Shown: positions 1 to 9,184 of the stretch, one piece after another
Position numbering within the stretch: the first letter of the stretch is position 1
Layout: each line of letters starts with the position of its first letter
NCBI RefSeq assembly: GCF_000987835.1
Contig: NZ_CP011308.1
Location: 930,001 to 994,000, forward strand
Reading direction: 5' to 3'
Source: Sulfurovum lithotrophicum
GTDB lineage: Bacteria > Campylobacterota > Campylobacteria > Campylobacterales > Sulfurovaceae
DNA length: 64,000 nucleotides
Translations under genes and position numbers: made by a program
The notes under the pieces: model-generated
Database searches by the model: none
The model's input: only the letters and a program-made list of their open reading frames with translations
Told to the model about the DNA's origin: nothing

Positions 1-184
1 TCGATTCTTTTTGAAAGATATAGCTCTGGCTTTTGTCTTCAATGTTCTGTGTGAAGTTCTTGTATTTTTGTTTAATGGGATTGATGGTACCAAGAAGCAG
101 ATCCATGATACGTTCATCATTCTTCGTCAACAATCCTGCAAGAATAGCCAGCAGGATGATGATGATGACTATTCTAGTCTTCAT
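1..184 (-). CDS. mreC: Rod shape-determining protein MreC, N-terminal part (cut by window edge)
   Basis: The minus strand from 184 opens with ATG and gives a short cytoplasmic tail, a hydrophobic helix rich in Ile/Leu (about residues 4-19) and the start of a charged coiled coil, the usual beginning of MreC, the periplasmic scaffold that links MreB to the elongation peptidoglycan synthases. The start lies inside the end of mreB (11-nt overlap), so the two are translationally coupled. Only about 61 codons are in the window. The identity rests on the N-terminal layout plus the mreB-mreC gene order, which is near universal. Confidence 0.85.
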   Translation of the reverse strand, partial: MKTRIVIIIILLAILAGLLTKNDERIMDLLLGTINPIKQKYKNFTQNIEDKSQSYIFQKES

Positions 185-1208
185 ATGCCAGCTGTTGCAG
201 CAGGTCTATCTCATCGAGTGCTTTTCCCGTTCCTTTTGCCACAGCCAGGAGTGGGTCTTCGGCAATATAGACAGGCAGTTTGACGATATCGGAGAGATAC
301 TTGTCAAGTCCTCTGATCAGAGCACCGCCACCGGTCAGTACGATGCCGTTTTCGACAATATCGCCTGCAAGTTCCGGCGGTGTCTGTTCCAGGACTGTCT
401 TGAGAGCATTGGCGATCTCTTCAAGAGAGTCCTTCATGGCATCTCTGATGTGTTCAGAGGAAATCTCTATGGCGACAAGACTTCCCTCTATCTGGTCTCT
501 ACCGCGAACGGTTGTTGTCAATTCTTCCTCCAGAGGAATAGCCGTACCGATTTTGATCTTGAGTTCTTCGGCAATACGCTCGCCGATCAGAAGGTTGAAG
601 TTCTTCTTGACATAGTCCACGATGGACTGGTCGAAGTGGTCTCCGGCGACACGGATTGATTTGCTCAGGACAAGGCCGCCCAGAGAGATAACACCGATCT
701 CTGTCGTACCGCCGCCTATATCGACAACAAGATTACCGTTGGGGTCCTTGACCGGAATGCCTGCGCCGATGGCAGCAGCCATTGGCTCTTCTATCAGATA
801 GACATAGCGTGCACCGGCATTCTCTGCAGAGTCTTTGACCGCACGTCTTTCCACCTGTGTGAGGCCGTAAGGTACACAGATTATGATACGCGGTGAGAAC
901 CAGCCTTTTCGTTTATGTGCTTTTTCAATGAAGTAACGGATCATCATCTCGGTCACTTCAAAGTCGGCGATGACCCCGTCTCTCATTGGGCGGATCGCTT
1001 TGATGTTCCCCGGTGTCTTACCGACCATGTCTTTGGCTTCCTGACCTACAGCAAGGATACGCTGCTGTCCATGTTTGTCGAACTGTATGGCGACTACGGA
1101 GGGTTCATTGATACTGATGCCCTGTCCTTTGACAAGTACGAGTGTGTTCGCCGTTCCAAGGTCGATCGCAAGATCGTTTGAGAACAGGCCTAATAGTTTT
1201 TTAAACAT
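174..1208 (-). CDS. mreB: Rod shape-determining protein MreB (bacterial actin)
   Basis: 344 residues, the normal MreB length. The actin-fold nucleotide motifs are visible: phosphate 1 DLGTANT near residue 17, phosphate 2 DIGGGTTEIG near 163 and an adenosine motif TGGGALIRGL near 292. An amphipathic N-terminus (MFKKLLGLF) fits membrane binding. MreB forms filaments under the inner membrane that steer the elongation machinery; the partner PBP2 gene (mrdA) is at 41.6-43.6 kb. The gene follows clpX by 30 bp on the same strand and overlaps mreC, so they are likely one transcript. Confidence 0.97.
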   Translation of the reverse strand: MFKKLLGLFSNDLAIDLGTANTLVLVKGQGISINEPSVVAIQFDKHGQQRILAVGQEAKDMVGKTPGNIKAIRPMRDGVIADFEVTEMMIRYFIEKAHKRKGWFSPRIIICVPYGLTQVERRAVKDSAENAGARYVYLIEEPMAAAIGAGIPVKDPNGNLVVDIGGGTTEIGVISLGGLVLSKSIRVAGDHFDQSIVDYVKKNFNLLIGERIAEELKIKIGTAIPLEEELTTTVRGRDQIEGSLVAIEISSEHIRDAMKDSLEEIANALKTVLEQTPPELAGDIVENGIVLTGGGALIRGLDKYLSDIVKLPVYIAEDPLLAVAKGTGKALDEIDLLQQLAYED

Positions 1209-1238
1209 CGATGATTATCCTTTCTTTGCTGTAGCTGC

Positions 1239-2459
1239 TTATGCTGTTTTTTTATTCTTTATATAGAGTGGCTTGGCACCGTTCTGTACAACCTCTTCGG
1301 TAATGATCACTTCATATCCGGCCAGTTCGGGCAGGTCATACATGATGTTGAGAAGGATCTCTTCCATGATGGAGCGTAGTCCACGTGCACCTGTTTTCCT
1401 GTCAATGGCTTTCTGCGCGATCAGTGAAAGTGCTTCCTCTTCAAAGCTCAGTTTTACGTCATCGATCTCAAAGAGTCTCTGGTACTGCTTGACGAGAGAA
1501 TTCTTCGGTTCTGTCAAAATACGTACCATATCCTCTTTTGTTATCTTACCCAATGTGGCCAGAATATGTAAACGACCGATGAGCTCCGGTATGAGTCCGT
1601 AAGAGACGAGATCATCCGATTCGACCATATGAAGCATATTTTCCTCTTCGGACTTGGAACGTTTTTCCTGCCCGAAACCAAGCGTATTTCCACCCAGTCT
1701 TCTTTTGATGATATCATTGAGCCCGTCAAAAGCACCGCCGCAGATAAAGAGGATGTTGGACGTATCGATCTGGATGAAGTCCTGGTTGGGGTGCTTTCGC
1801 CCGCCTTTGGGCGGGATGTTCACGACGGAACCCTCGATAAGCTTGAGCAGTGCCTGCTGTACACCTTCTCCCGAGACATCACGTGTGATCGAACGGTTTT
1901 CTCCCATACGGGCGATCTTGTCGATCTCATCGATGAAAACGATGCCCTGTTCGGCTCTTTGCGGGTCACCGTCCGCTTCCATAAGCAGTTTGGTCAGAAT
2001 GTTCTCCACATCTTCACCCACATAACCGGCTTCAGTGAGGTTGGTTGCATCCGCAATGGCGATAGGCACATTGAGAAATCTGGCAATGGTCTGCGCCAGG
2101 AGGGTTTTGCCCGATCCTGTAGGCCCTATCAGAAGTACATTCGATTTTGCAAGTTGCGTATCGTCGTCGGAAATGTTTCTGAAAATACGTTTATAGTGGT
2201 TGTAGACTGCAACGGACAGTGTCTTTTTCGCACCCTCCTGTCCAATGATATACTCATCGAGTATGGCATTGATCTCTTTGGGGGTATAAAGGGTCACTGC
2301 CTCATGGTTGGTCATCTCGGCTTCCTGCTCCTCTTCACCAAAAAGGATCTTGTAGGCAGAGATGACACAGTTTGAACAGATATATGCACTTTCTCCGGCA
2401 ATAAGAGGATTTTCCTCACTCTCAGGGGCAGAGCAGAAGCTACATTCTTTAGTTGACAT
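1239..2459 (-). CDS. clpX: ATP-dependent Clp protease ATP-binding subunit ClpX
   Basis: 406 residues. An N-terminal C4 zinc-binding domain (Cys6, Cys9, Cys28, Cys31) precedes the AAA+ module with Walker A GPTGSGKT (about 111-118), Walker B IVFIDEID (about 172-179) and the arginine-rich sensor region. ClpX unfolds tagged or misfolded substrates and feeds them to ClpP. It sits in the order fabZ-lpxA-clpX-mreB seen in Campylobacter, which mixes lipid A, proteolysis and shape genes in one operon. Confidence 0.97.
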   Translation of the reverse strand: MSTKECSFCSAPESEENPLIAGESAYICSNCVISAYKILFGEEEQEAEMTNHEAVTLYTPKEINAILDEYIIGQEGAKKTLSVAVYNHYKRIFRNISDDDTQLAKSNVLLIGPTGSGKTLLAQTIARFLNVPIAIADATNLTEAGYVGEDVENILTKLLMEADGDPQRAEQGIVFIDEIDKIARMGENRSITRDVSGEGVQQALLKLIEGSVVNIPPKGGRKHPNQDFIQIDTSNILFICGGAFDGLNDIIKRRLGGNTLGFGQEKRSKSEEENMLHMVESDDLVSYGLIPELIGRLHILATLGKITKEDMVRILTEPKNSLVKQYQRLFEIDDVKLSFEEEALSLIAQKAIDRKTGARGLRSIMEEILLNIMYDLPELAGYEVIITEEVVQNGAKPLYIKNKKTA

Positions 2460-2485
2460 TTTTAATCCTCATTTTTTTCTATTTT

Positions 2486-3268
2486 TTATGTTTTTCTTTT
2501 AAAAGGGATGCCTCTTTTTGAGGTCTTTATAAATGCACACAGTGTTTTTACCTTCTCTGAAGTCGTTGTTTCAAAAAGTGTCTCTGCTTTTTCCTGCAAA
2601 GGATTTCCCTTTTCAAAGAGTTCTCTGTAAGCAAGTTTAAGGGCATTGATCTCTTCACGTTTCAAATATCTTCTTAATCCGGTAAGGTTCAATCCGCGTA
2701 ATGTTGCGCGATTCCCTTCCGCCAGACAAAAAGGAGGGAGGTCCTGTACCAGCGCACTGGCCCCGCCTACCATAGCATAATCACCGATATGCACAAATTG
2801 GTGTACCGGAGTAAGCCCGCCGATCACGACATGATCACCTAACTCAACATGTCCGCCAAGGGTGGCAGCATTTGCCAAAATACAGTTGTCACCCATGATC
2901 ACATCGTGTCCAAGGTGAACATATCCCATTAAAAGATTTCCGTTACCCATTTTGGTAACTGAACCTCCACCTTTTGTACCTGGGTTTAAAAGGGTAAATT
3001 CTCGAATGATATTGTTATCACCGATAATAAGCTGTACTTCTTCCCCGGAAAATTTAAGATCCTGCGGTATAGTGCCTATTGCTGCATGGGAAAAGATACG
3101 ATTATTTCTGCCGATACTTGTATCTCCCGCTATCACAGCATGTGAGGCAATAGAGGTCCCGTCACCTATTTTTACTTTTGCACCGATATGAGCAAAAGGA
3201 CCGATCGTAACATTTTTTCCGAGTACGGCGCCATCTTCAACAAGAGCACTTGGATGTATAGTTGGCAT
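2486..3268 (-). CDS. lpxA: UDP-N-acetylglucosamine O-acyltransferase LpxA
   Basis: 260 residues. The N-terminal two thirds is a left-handed beta-helix of hexapeptide repeats (recurring I/V-G-D/E-x-x-x), with the catalytic-region histidines in GYVHLGHD (about 124-131) and a helical C-terminal domain. It transfers a 3-hydroxyacyl chain from ACP to UDP-GlcNAc, the first step of lipid A synthesis. It follows fabZ by 16 bp. FabZ competes for the same hydroxyacyl-ACP pool, so the pairing has metabolic sense. Confidence 0.96.
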   Translation of the reverse strand: MPTIHPSALVEDGAVLGKNVTIGPFAHIGAKVKIGDGTSIASHAVIAGDTSIGRNNRIFSHAAIGTIPQDLKFSGEEVQLIIGDNNIIREFTLLNPGTKGGGSVTKMGNGNLLMGYVHLGHDVIMGDNCILANAATLGGHVELGDHVVIGGLTPVHQFVHIGDYAMVGGASALVQDLPPFCLAEGNRATLRGLNLTGLRRYLKREEINALKLAYRELFEKGNPLQEKAETLFETTTSEKVKTLCAFIKTSKRGIPFKRKT

Positions 3269-3284
3269 GATCTATTTAACCTTA

Positions 3285-3734
3285 TTATTGATCGACAAGC
3301 ATAGCTTTAAGTTCAGCTTGGGCAACCAGTTTATCTTCTACATAGGCTTTTGCATCAAATTGCCATATCGTCCCTTTGCTTTTCATTACAGAGATCCTGT
3401 AGACAAGTTGATCACCGGGTGTCACCGGTGCACGGAATTTTGCTTTGTCTATACTTAAAAAATAGACTACTTTCTCTTTGATCTCCTCTGCATTGATACT
3501 GCTTACACTTTCAAAAGCAAGTAAGCCGCCGGCCTGTGCCATACCTTCAATGATCATGACACCTGGATAAATGGGATGATTCGGGAAATGGCCCTGGAAA
3601 ACAGGCTCTGAGATAGAAACATTTTTATATCCTTCCACATACTCACCCACCTTCATGTCAGTAATTCTGTCTACCAGTAAAAATGGATATCTGTGAGGTA
3701 GTATTTTTTGAATTTCGATAACATTATATTGCAC
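3285..3734 (-). CDS. fabZ: 3-hydroxyacyl-[ACP] dehydratase FabZ
   Basis: 149 residues, a single hot-dog fold. The active-site segment [12 protein letters not shown] (His) followed by IEGMAQ (Glu) is present around residues 48-67, and the N-terminal [11 protein letters not shown] motif is canonical. It dehydrates beta-hydroxyacyl-ACP in type II fatty acid synthesis. It is the first gene of the fabZ-lpxA-clpX-mreB-mreC run; a 55-bp gap separates it from queH upstream. Confidence 0.96.
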   Translation of the reverse strand: MQYNVIEIQKILPHRYPFLLVDRITDMKVGEYVEGYKNVSISEPVFQGHFPNHPIYPGVMIIEGMAQAGGLLAFESVSSINAEEIKEKVVYFLSIDKAKFRAPVTPGDQLVYRISVMKSKGTIWQFDAKAYVEDKLVAQAELKAMLVDQ

Positions 3735-3789
3735 GTAAAACCTTTTTGGAAAATTTCATTATTTTATCCAAAAATTAGTAAGAAGTGGT

Positions 3790-4869
3790 TTACAGTACTA
3801 TAAGTACTTCTTTTACATCACTGTAGGTTTGACTTTGGCAAAGTATTTCAATTTTGTTTTGAGGTATTGTTTCCACTACCAGTATAGCCGAAAGATCATA
3901 AGGTGTCATACCCAGTTTTGCACGTAGTTTCAGCTCTTTTTCAAAGTGGGGAGGATGAAAGATAAGTGCAGTGATATTTGCATAATCTGTCTTGGAAAGC
4001 CGGTTGTATTCTGCAAGTGTTATGAACTTTACCTCATCACGGTTCATATGATGAACCTGATTTATGTTATACTCTATTTTCCCTCGTGTATACTCACCTT
4101 TAAGTGTAGAATAGGGCAGAAAGTGGGCAGGTATCACTGTTTTTCTTACACGTAGCAAACCCATTGTTAAACGCCAGTTGAGAAAACGTTGTTTGATGAT
4201 CTTGTAAGGGATATTCTTTTCTTCAAGTTCCCAACGTTTTTCATATATTTCTATGCGTTCTTCGATGGATTCTGGCTGTATCTGTCCGGAGACAGGTACA
4301 AAGAGTTCATCAGCGAGTTTCTGCTGTTGATCGCGTTGCATGCTCAGTCCAAAAAGGCATCCGCAGTAGTCCTGACGATAGAGAGCATCTTCTTTTGCCA
4401 GAATATTCTGTTCCTGTGTTCCAGAGGCTTTTCTGTAATCCGGTGCAATAAATTTGATACCGAATTTTTCTGCCAATGCATCGCCGGCATGCTGAAGCTG
4501 TCTGAGGGATTTCTTGGGAGAAGTCAACAGGGTGGAAGTAAACACATTTTCACCCAGTTCGCTCGCTTTTTGCGCCGTCACTTCAAAACGCCTGTCGAAG
4601 CAGACAGAACAGCGTGCCCCTTTTTCAGGCTCATGCTCCAGTCCACGGACGGCCTCCAGCCAGTTCTCTATATCATACTCCCCCTCTATCAGGTCGATCC
4701 CCAGTATTTTACAGCTTCTTTTTACATCGAGCAGACGCAGATAATACTCGGAATAGGGGTGAATATTGGGATCATAGAAAAAACCTGTGAGTTTTTCATT
4801 GGGGTAGTCCGCCTGCAGTTTCTGGAGAAAGTAGTGGCTGTCTACAGAGCAGCAGATGTGGACTAGCAT
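3790..4869 (-). CDS. queH: Epoxyqueuosine reductase QueH
   Basis: 359 residues. The N-terminal half carries the QueH (DUF208) cysteines: the CC pair in HICCSVD at residues 5-8, RCSVC near 104-108 and DYCGC near 182, which bind a 4Fe-4S cluster and an adjacent metal. QueH makes the last reduction to queuosine in the tRNA anticodon. A C-terminal extension of about 160 residues of unclear role is present. The start overlaps the end of lpxB by 7 nt, so it is probably co-transcribed with lpxB. Confidence 0.9.
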   Translation of the reverse strand: MLVHICCSVDSHYFLQKLQADYPNEKLTGFFYDPNIHPYSEYYLRLLDVKRSCKILGIDLIEGEYDIENWLEAVRGLEHEPEKGARCSVCFDRRFEVTAQKASELGENVFTSTLLTSPKKSLRQLQHAGDALAEKFGIKFIAPDYRKASGTQEQNILAKEDALYRQDYCGCLFGLSMQRDQQQKLADELFVPVSGQIQPESIEERIEIYEKRWELEEKNIPYKIIKQRFLNWRLTMGLLRVRKTVIPAHFLPYSTLKGEYTRGKIEYNINQVHHMNRDEVKFITLAEYNRLSKTDYANITALIFHPPHFEKELKLRAKLGMTPYDLSAILVVETIPQNKIEILCQSQTYSDVKEVLIVL

Positions 4870-5921
4870 TTTTCATTCCTCATTAAAATCTTGGCGACAT
4901 TTTCGCTGCTGCCGTGCCCAAGATATTCTCTGAGCTCTTTTGCTTTTGCAGCGAATTTTTTTCGGTCGGTATTGTAGTATTCTTCGAGCAGGTTGCCAAC
5001 CGTGACCTCTTCCTGCAACAGTTCGTTGTGCAGGGTTGTACCGTTGTAATGCGAGAGAATGATATTCGCAAGGCCTATCTGTGTGATACCCAGAATTTTG
5101 AAAGCGATGAAGTAGTCGATTTTCTTTGCAATGTAGGCAAGGGTGAACGGTGTACCAATGAGTGCAGCTTCCAGTGTAGCCGTGCCCGAACAGATGAAGG
5201 CGAACTCCGAACGTTTGAGAGCATCATGCGTGTCTCTTGTGATCTCGAATGCATCAATCCCCTCGTAAAGTTCTGCGATCTTCTCGTTGCTGAAGGAAGG
5301 CGGGATGACGAGCAGCGGCCTGATTTCACTGCCCAGCTTTCGTCTGAGCTCCAGGAAGACAGGCATCAGACGGCTGATCTCTGCTTTACGGCTTCCCGGC
5401 ATGAAGGCAATGCACCCTTTGGTCTTTTCATCACTGCGCCCTACATTGATTTCGTCAAGCAACGGATGGCCGACATACTGCGCTTTACCACTCTTATAGT
5501 AGTCTATCTCAAAGGGAAGGATTCCAAGGAGATGATCACAATACTTTTCAAGTTTTGCCACACGTTTGGGACGGCTTGCCCATACTTGTGGGAGGATGTA
5601 GTAGATGATCTCTTTGTCCGGGTAAGCGGTTTTAAGCTTTTTTGCCAAAGGAAGGTTGAATCCCGAACCATCCATCAGCAGCACTTTATCAGCATCTTTG
5701 GCAAGTGCTACCATTTCATCGGCTACCTTAAAGAACCATCGCAGTTTTTTGACGGCATCCACCACACCCATGATCGCCATCTGTGAGATGTCGTACAGAG
5801 GTGTACCGTTCTCTATGCTTTTGTCAAAGATACCCATGAGTTCTATATCGCGGGTATGCTTGAGTACCTCTTTCAGATGCAGGTTGGATGATGGCTCAAG
5901 GGCTGATACAAGTAGTTTCAC
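4863..5921 (-). CDS. lpxB: Lipid-A-disaccharide synthase LpxB
   Basis: 352 residues, a GT-B glycosyltransferase of family GT19. The motifs DGSGFNLPLAKKL, PQVWASRPKRV, the LPFE and HPLLDE segments, FMPGSRKAEI and CSGTATLEAALIGTPF are in the expected order. LpxB joins UDP-diacylglucosamine and lipid X into the lipid A disaccharide at the inner membrane. It heads a pair with queH and is separated by about 50 bp from the rhodanese gene upstream. Confidence 0.96.
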   Translation of the reverse strand: MKLLVSALEPSSNLHLKEVLKHTRDIELMGIFDKSIENGTPLYDISQMAIMGVVDAVKKLRWFFKVADEMVALAKDADKVLLMDGSGFNLPLAKKLKTAYPDKEIIYYILPQVWASRPKRVAKLEKYCDHLLGILPFEIDYYKSGKAQYVGHPLLDEINVGRSDEKTKGCIAFMPGSRKAEISRLMPVFLELRRKLGSEIRPLLVIPPSFSNEKIAELYEGIDAFEITRDTHDALKRSEFAFICSGTATLEAALIGTPFTLAYIAKKIDYFIAFKILGITQIGLANIILSHYNGTTLHNELLQEEVTVGNLLEEYYNTDRKKFAAKAKELREYLGHGSSENVAKILMRNEKC

Positions 5922-5970
5922 GATGTGCTGTCCTCAGGGTAGATTTGCCGTATTTTAGCACAGGGCATCT

Positions 5971-6657
5971 CTATTTAGCCCTTGTTGAGGTCATTCCCAG
6001 TGTCAGCCAGTCATGCATGCCGCCTCTGTACCATTTGATCTTTTTTGCGGGATATCCGAGTTTCAGAAGATGCTCTATCATCTTGGGTGACTGGCTGCAC
6101 CATGCTCCGTTACAGAAAAGAACAATGATTTTTGCATTTGAAAAATCGTATTGACCATTCTTTTGGATGATTCCGAGAGTTTTGAGTGCTTTTTGAAAGG
6201 CTTTGGGAAAAAGATTGGCTTTGGAGATGTCAAGATGTGAGATGTTGACAGCTCCCGGGATTGTACGATAGCGGTACCAGTTTTCCATTCTTGTATCGAT
6301 CAGCAGCATGTCATCACGGTCCTGCATGGTCTTGATGAATTTCATCACTTCCATCTCACCGTAGGTTTCAACATCCGGGTGCAGTTTCATGGGTTGTACC
6401 TGCCCGGCACTGGTCACGAACATTGCTTTGCACTCTTTCGGAACGGAAGGATTCGCGTAGCTGCCTTCCCATATCATTTCATTCGTGATCGCAAGATCGA
6501 GGCATTTAGGATCGATCTCTCTTTCTATATGGATCTTCTCGTTTTTAGCATTTTTGTCTGTGTACTGTGCTCTTACACCTGTATATTGATATACTCTGAG
6601 ATTCTCTGCTAAAAGAGGTAAGAAGAGAATAGAAGCCGAGAGGATAAGATGTTTCAT
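5971..6657 (-). CDS. Secreted rhodanese-domain protein
   Basis: 228 residues with an N-terminal signal peptide (about 1-17). A single rhodanese fold occupies about residues 95-225, with the conserved LLIDTR and PGAVNI segments; the active-site loop reads FCNGAWCSQS, so the catalytic cysteine is present with a second cysteine four residues later. The region before it (about 20-95) has one Cys pair and no motif I recognise. Periplasmic rhodaneses handle sulfane sulfur, plausible for a sulfur-oxidising relative of Sulfurovum. The substrate is unknown. Confidence 0.8.
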   Translation of the reverse strand: MKHLILSASILFLPLLAENLRVYQYTGVRAQYTDKNAKNEKIHIEREIDPKCLDLAITNEMIWEGSYANPSVPKECKAMFVTSAGQVQPMKLHPDVETYGEMEVMKFIKTMQDRDDMLLIDTRMENWYRYRTIPGAVNISHLDISKANLFPKAFQKALKTLGIIQKNGQYDFSNAKIIVLFCNGAWCSQSPKMIEHLLKLGYPAKKIKWYRGGMHDWLTLGMTSTRAK

Positions 6658-6703
6658 GATTCATTCTTTAATATATTATAAAATGATATTAACAAAGAAT
6701 AGT

Positions 6704-7633
6704 TTACTGATAGTTAATATATCTTGGCATTACTTTGATTCTGGACCTTCCAACCGGTTTCAGTCCAAGGACCTGCTCGGGTGTCATAAGCGGTTTGTCT
6801 TCTCTGAAAAAAAGTTTGAATCCTCCGGCAAATTGTGCAGCACGTTTTTTCGTGTAGATTCCATTGTATATCTTGACCTTCAGTGCCGGGGAGCCGTGTC
6901 CGTCAAGGTTCATCAACAGGTGAACCTTGTCATAATACCCGAGTACACTTTTATGGGAAAGCATCTTTTCCGTAAACATATGCACGATCAGTATTTTGTC
7001 TTGTTTGATACCGTGTTCTTTTAGGTAGTTGCTCATCAGTTTCTGTACTTGATTGACCTGTTCCCCCGTAATGGAGCCTATGACCCTTCCCGGCGGTACG
7101 TGTAGATCATCTACCGAGAATTCGGGATCCAGTGCAATGTGGACATTGTCATACTGCAGGAAATGCAGAACAGGCCTGATTGCCTGTGCAGGTGTTTTTT
7201 TTCCCAGCTGCAGGTCAAGGATCACGACAGCTCCATACTCTTTTGCCTTACGGATATAGGTGAGCAGTGTTTTTTTCGGAAGCGTACTGAGATAGTTCCT
7301 GTTGTACCCCGGGTTCTTTATGGCAAGATCATAGATAATATCTATTCCCGGCGTCACATGGTGTTTCTGCTTCAAAGCTTTTTCATATCGTTCTGCGTGT
7401 GCTCTGATCTTTTTAAAGAGTGTATCCGGGGAGTATTGGCCCAGTACGCCCAGTCTGGAAGTGCCCGGCCGTCCGTAGTAGGCCAGGATCATATCATATT
7501 CCGGTGGAAGTTTTTTCAGCTCTTCCTGTGCGTCCGCCGCTGCCGTTGAGGTCAAGAATGTGACGGATAAAAATACTGATGAAAGGACGACTTTATACAG
7601 TACATCAAGCAGTATGTTCTCAGATTCTTTCAT
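6704..7633 (-). CDS. Secreted protein of unknown function, TIM-barrel-like
   Basis: 309 residues with a long N-terminal hydrophobic segment (about 10-33) ending at an Ala-rich cleavage site. The body has alternating strands and helices (PEYDMILAYYGRPGT, VTPGIDIIYD, GAVVILDLQLG, VHIALDPEF, KILIVHMF), a pattern that resembles a glycosidase-type beta/alpha barrel. I do not recognise a named family. The start ATG overlaps by one base the stop of a 34-codon reading frame upstream (see 7640-7742). Confidence 0.7.
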   Translation of the reverse strand: MKESENILLDVLYKVVLSSVFLSVTFLTSTAAADAQEELKKLPPEYDMILAYYGRPGTSRLGVLGQYSPDTLFKKIRAHAERYEKALKQKHHVTPGIDIIYDLAIKNPGYNRNYLSTLPKKTLLTYIRKAKEYGAVVILDLQLGKKTPAQAIRPVLHFLQYDNVHIALDPEFSVDDLHVPPGRVIGSITGEQVNQVQKLMSNYLKEHGIKQDKILIVHMFTEKMLSHKSVLGYYDKVHLLMNLDGHGSPALKVKIYNGIYTKKRAAQFAGGFKLFFREDKPLMTPEQVLGLKPVGRSRIKVMPRYINYQ

Positions 7634-7639
7634 TAAATA

Positions 7640-7742
7640 TCACTTCTCTCTTCCGACACACAGCGCATAGAACTTCTTGTCCATATCGGTAACAAAATAT
7701 CTCCCAAGTTCAAAATCGAAATACCACGCTTCATTTGAGTTT
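7640..7742 (-). other. Possible short reading frame upstream of the 309-aa gene
   Basis: Reading back from a TGA at 7642-7640, one frame is open for about 34 codons and has a protein-like composition (NEAWYFDFELG, then KKFYALCVGREK), but has no ATG except eight codons into its aromatic part. It is in the same frame as the 309-aa gene with only TGA plus two codons between them. A second frame has an ATG at 7734 behind AAAGGAAA and ends at 7633, touching the downstream ATG. Either could be a leader peptide or a decayed 5' extension; neither is certain. Confidence 0.3.
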
Positions 7743-7762
7743 CCTTTGATTTTTAATATGGA

Positions 7763-9142
7763 TTATAACAAAATCCAGCCCGCGAGCAAAAACGCCATGG
7801 CGGAGAGGGCACCGCCAATCAAAGCATAAGGTAGCTGCGTCCTGACATGTTCCACATGGTCACATCCCGCTGCCATGGAGGAGATGATGGTCGTGTCAGA
7901 AATGGGAGAAGCGTGGTCTCCGAAGATTCCTCCGGAGATCACTGCTGCAATAACAAGAGGGATGTCCACTCCCATGCTTGCGCCGAGTGCCAGGCCTATG
8001 GGCATCATGATGGAAAAGGTACCCCAGCTTGTCCCTGTAGAAAAAGCTGTGATGGCCGAAACGAGAAATACAAGCATAGGGATGAGTACAGGTGATATGT
8101 TCCCGCTGAGCAGATGGGCGAGGTATTTGGCTGTACCAAGATCACCGATGACTTTGCCGATGAAGAGTGCGAAAAGCAGGATCATGACAACAGGTATCAT
8201 CTCTCCCAATCCTTCATAGAAGCCTTTGAAATACAGTTTATGCGAAATGATCCTCCCAAAAACATAATAGAAGTACATAAAGAAGAGTGTGACAATTACA
8301 CCATAGTAAACAGATGTCGAGCCGGATCCTTTGAAAATGTCACCTTTTCCGGTCAGATAGAGTCCTGCAGGCACAGCCAGTACCATTACAATAATGGGCA
8401 GCAGCATCGGGTAGGGTGTGGGTTTGGCTTCGGTATGGAATTGGCTTTGATGATACGGGTGCGGCAGACTTTGTTTCATGGGACCAATGTCAAATTTGAA
8501 ATATATCACGATAAGAACGATGATGAGTGTGAATATCGCATAAAAATTGTAAGGAATTGATGCGATGAGCAGTGTAACCGGATCTCCTGAAATAACATTT
8601 GTATCGACAGCTGAGACTATAAGGCCCAAAAGAAGCGCTCCCCAGCCATTGAGAGGGATGAGTGAACAGATAGGTGCAGATGTCGAGTCGCAGATATAGG
8701 CAAGTTTCGCTCTGCTGACACCATTTTTGTCACAGAGTGGTTTGGCCACCGTTCCTGCTATAAGAGAGGTAATGGATGACTCAATGAATATGATAACCCC
8801 TATGATATAGGCCAAAAGCATCGCTCCTTTGGGTGAGTCTATCTTCTTTGCTTTTTGACTGAGGTAGAGTACAAAACTGTCCACAGCTCCGGAGAGATTT
8901 AAAAGCTTGATAATGGCTCCTATCATGAGGGCAAACAGGAGGGTTTTAGTGATCCATCCCTCTGAGAAAAGAGAAACAATACCGTCAAAAAGTGCTGTGA
9001 AAGCCGTGAGCGGATCGTAGCCATTGAGTACCAAAAGGCCGGCAAAGATCCCTCCGACGAGCGAAACGATGACATCTTTTGTTATAATGGCCAAAAAGAT
9101 CGTAAGCAGGGGTATTGCGATTGAGATGATTCCGTATTCCAT
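7763..9142 (-). CDS. Na+/H+ antiporter, NhaC family
   Basis: 459 residues with about eleven or twelve hydrophobic helices and no soluble domain. Motifs shared by NhaC-type carriers are visible: FIESSITSLIAGT, the DSTSAPICSLIPLNGWGA segment, TAFSTGTSWGTFSIMMPI and GGIFGDHASPISDTTI in the C-terminal third. It likely exchanges Na+ for H+ (or a related carboxylate exchange) across the inner membrane, useful for a marine cell. It is divergent from the L,D-transpeptidase-like gene, with a 42-bp shared upstream gap. Confidence 0.88.
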   Translation of the reverse strand: MEYGIISIAIPLLTIFLAIITKDVIVSLVGGIFAGLLVLNGYDPLTAFTALFDGIVSLFSEGWITKTLLFALMIGAIIKLLNLSGAVDSFVLYLSQKAKKIDSPKGAMLLAYIIGVIIFIESSITSLIAGTVAKPLCDKNGVSRAKLAYICDSTSAPICSLIPLNGWGALLLGLIVSAVDTNVISGDPVTLLIASIPYNFYAIFTLIIVLIVIYFKFDIGPMKQSLPHPYHQSQFHTEAKPTPYPMLLPIIVMVLAVPAGLYLTGKGDIFKGSGSTSVYYGVIVTLFFMYFYYVFGRIISHKLYFKGFYEGLGEMIPVVMILLFALFIGKVIGDLGTAKYLAHLLSGNISPVLIPMLVFLVSAITAFSTGTSWGTFSIMMPIGLALGASMGVDIPLVIAAVISGGIFGDHASPISDTTIISSMAAGCDHVEHVRTQLPYALIGGALSAMAFLLAGWILL

Positions 9143-9184
9143 AAAAAGTACCTGATCGTTAATGTATGAAAGGATTATAACACA

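Noticed and set aside
7640-7642. TGA as a selenocysteine codon upstream of the 309-aa gene
   Set aside because: No SECIS-like hairpin or selenoprotein context is seen, and a good ATG follows two codons later.
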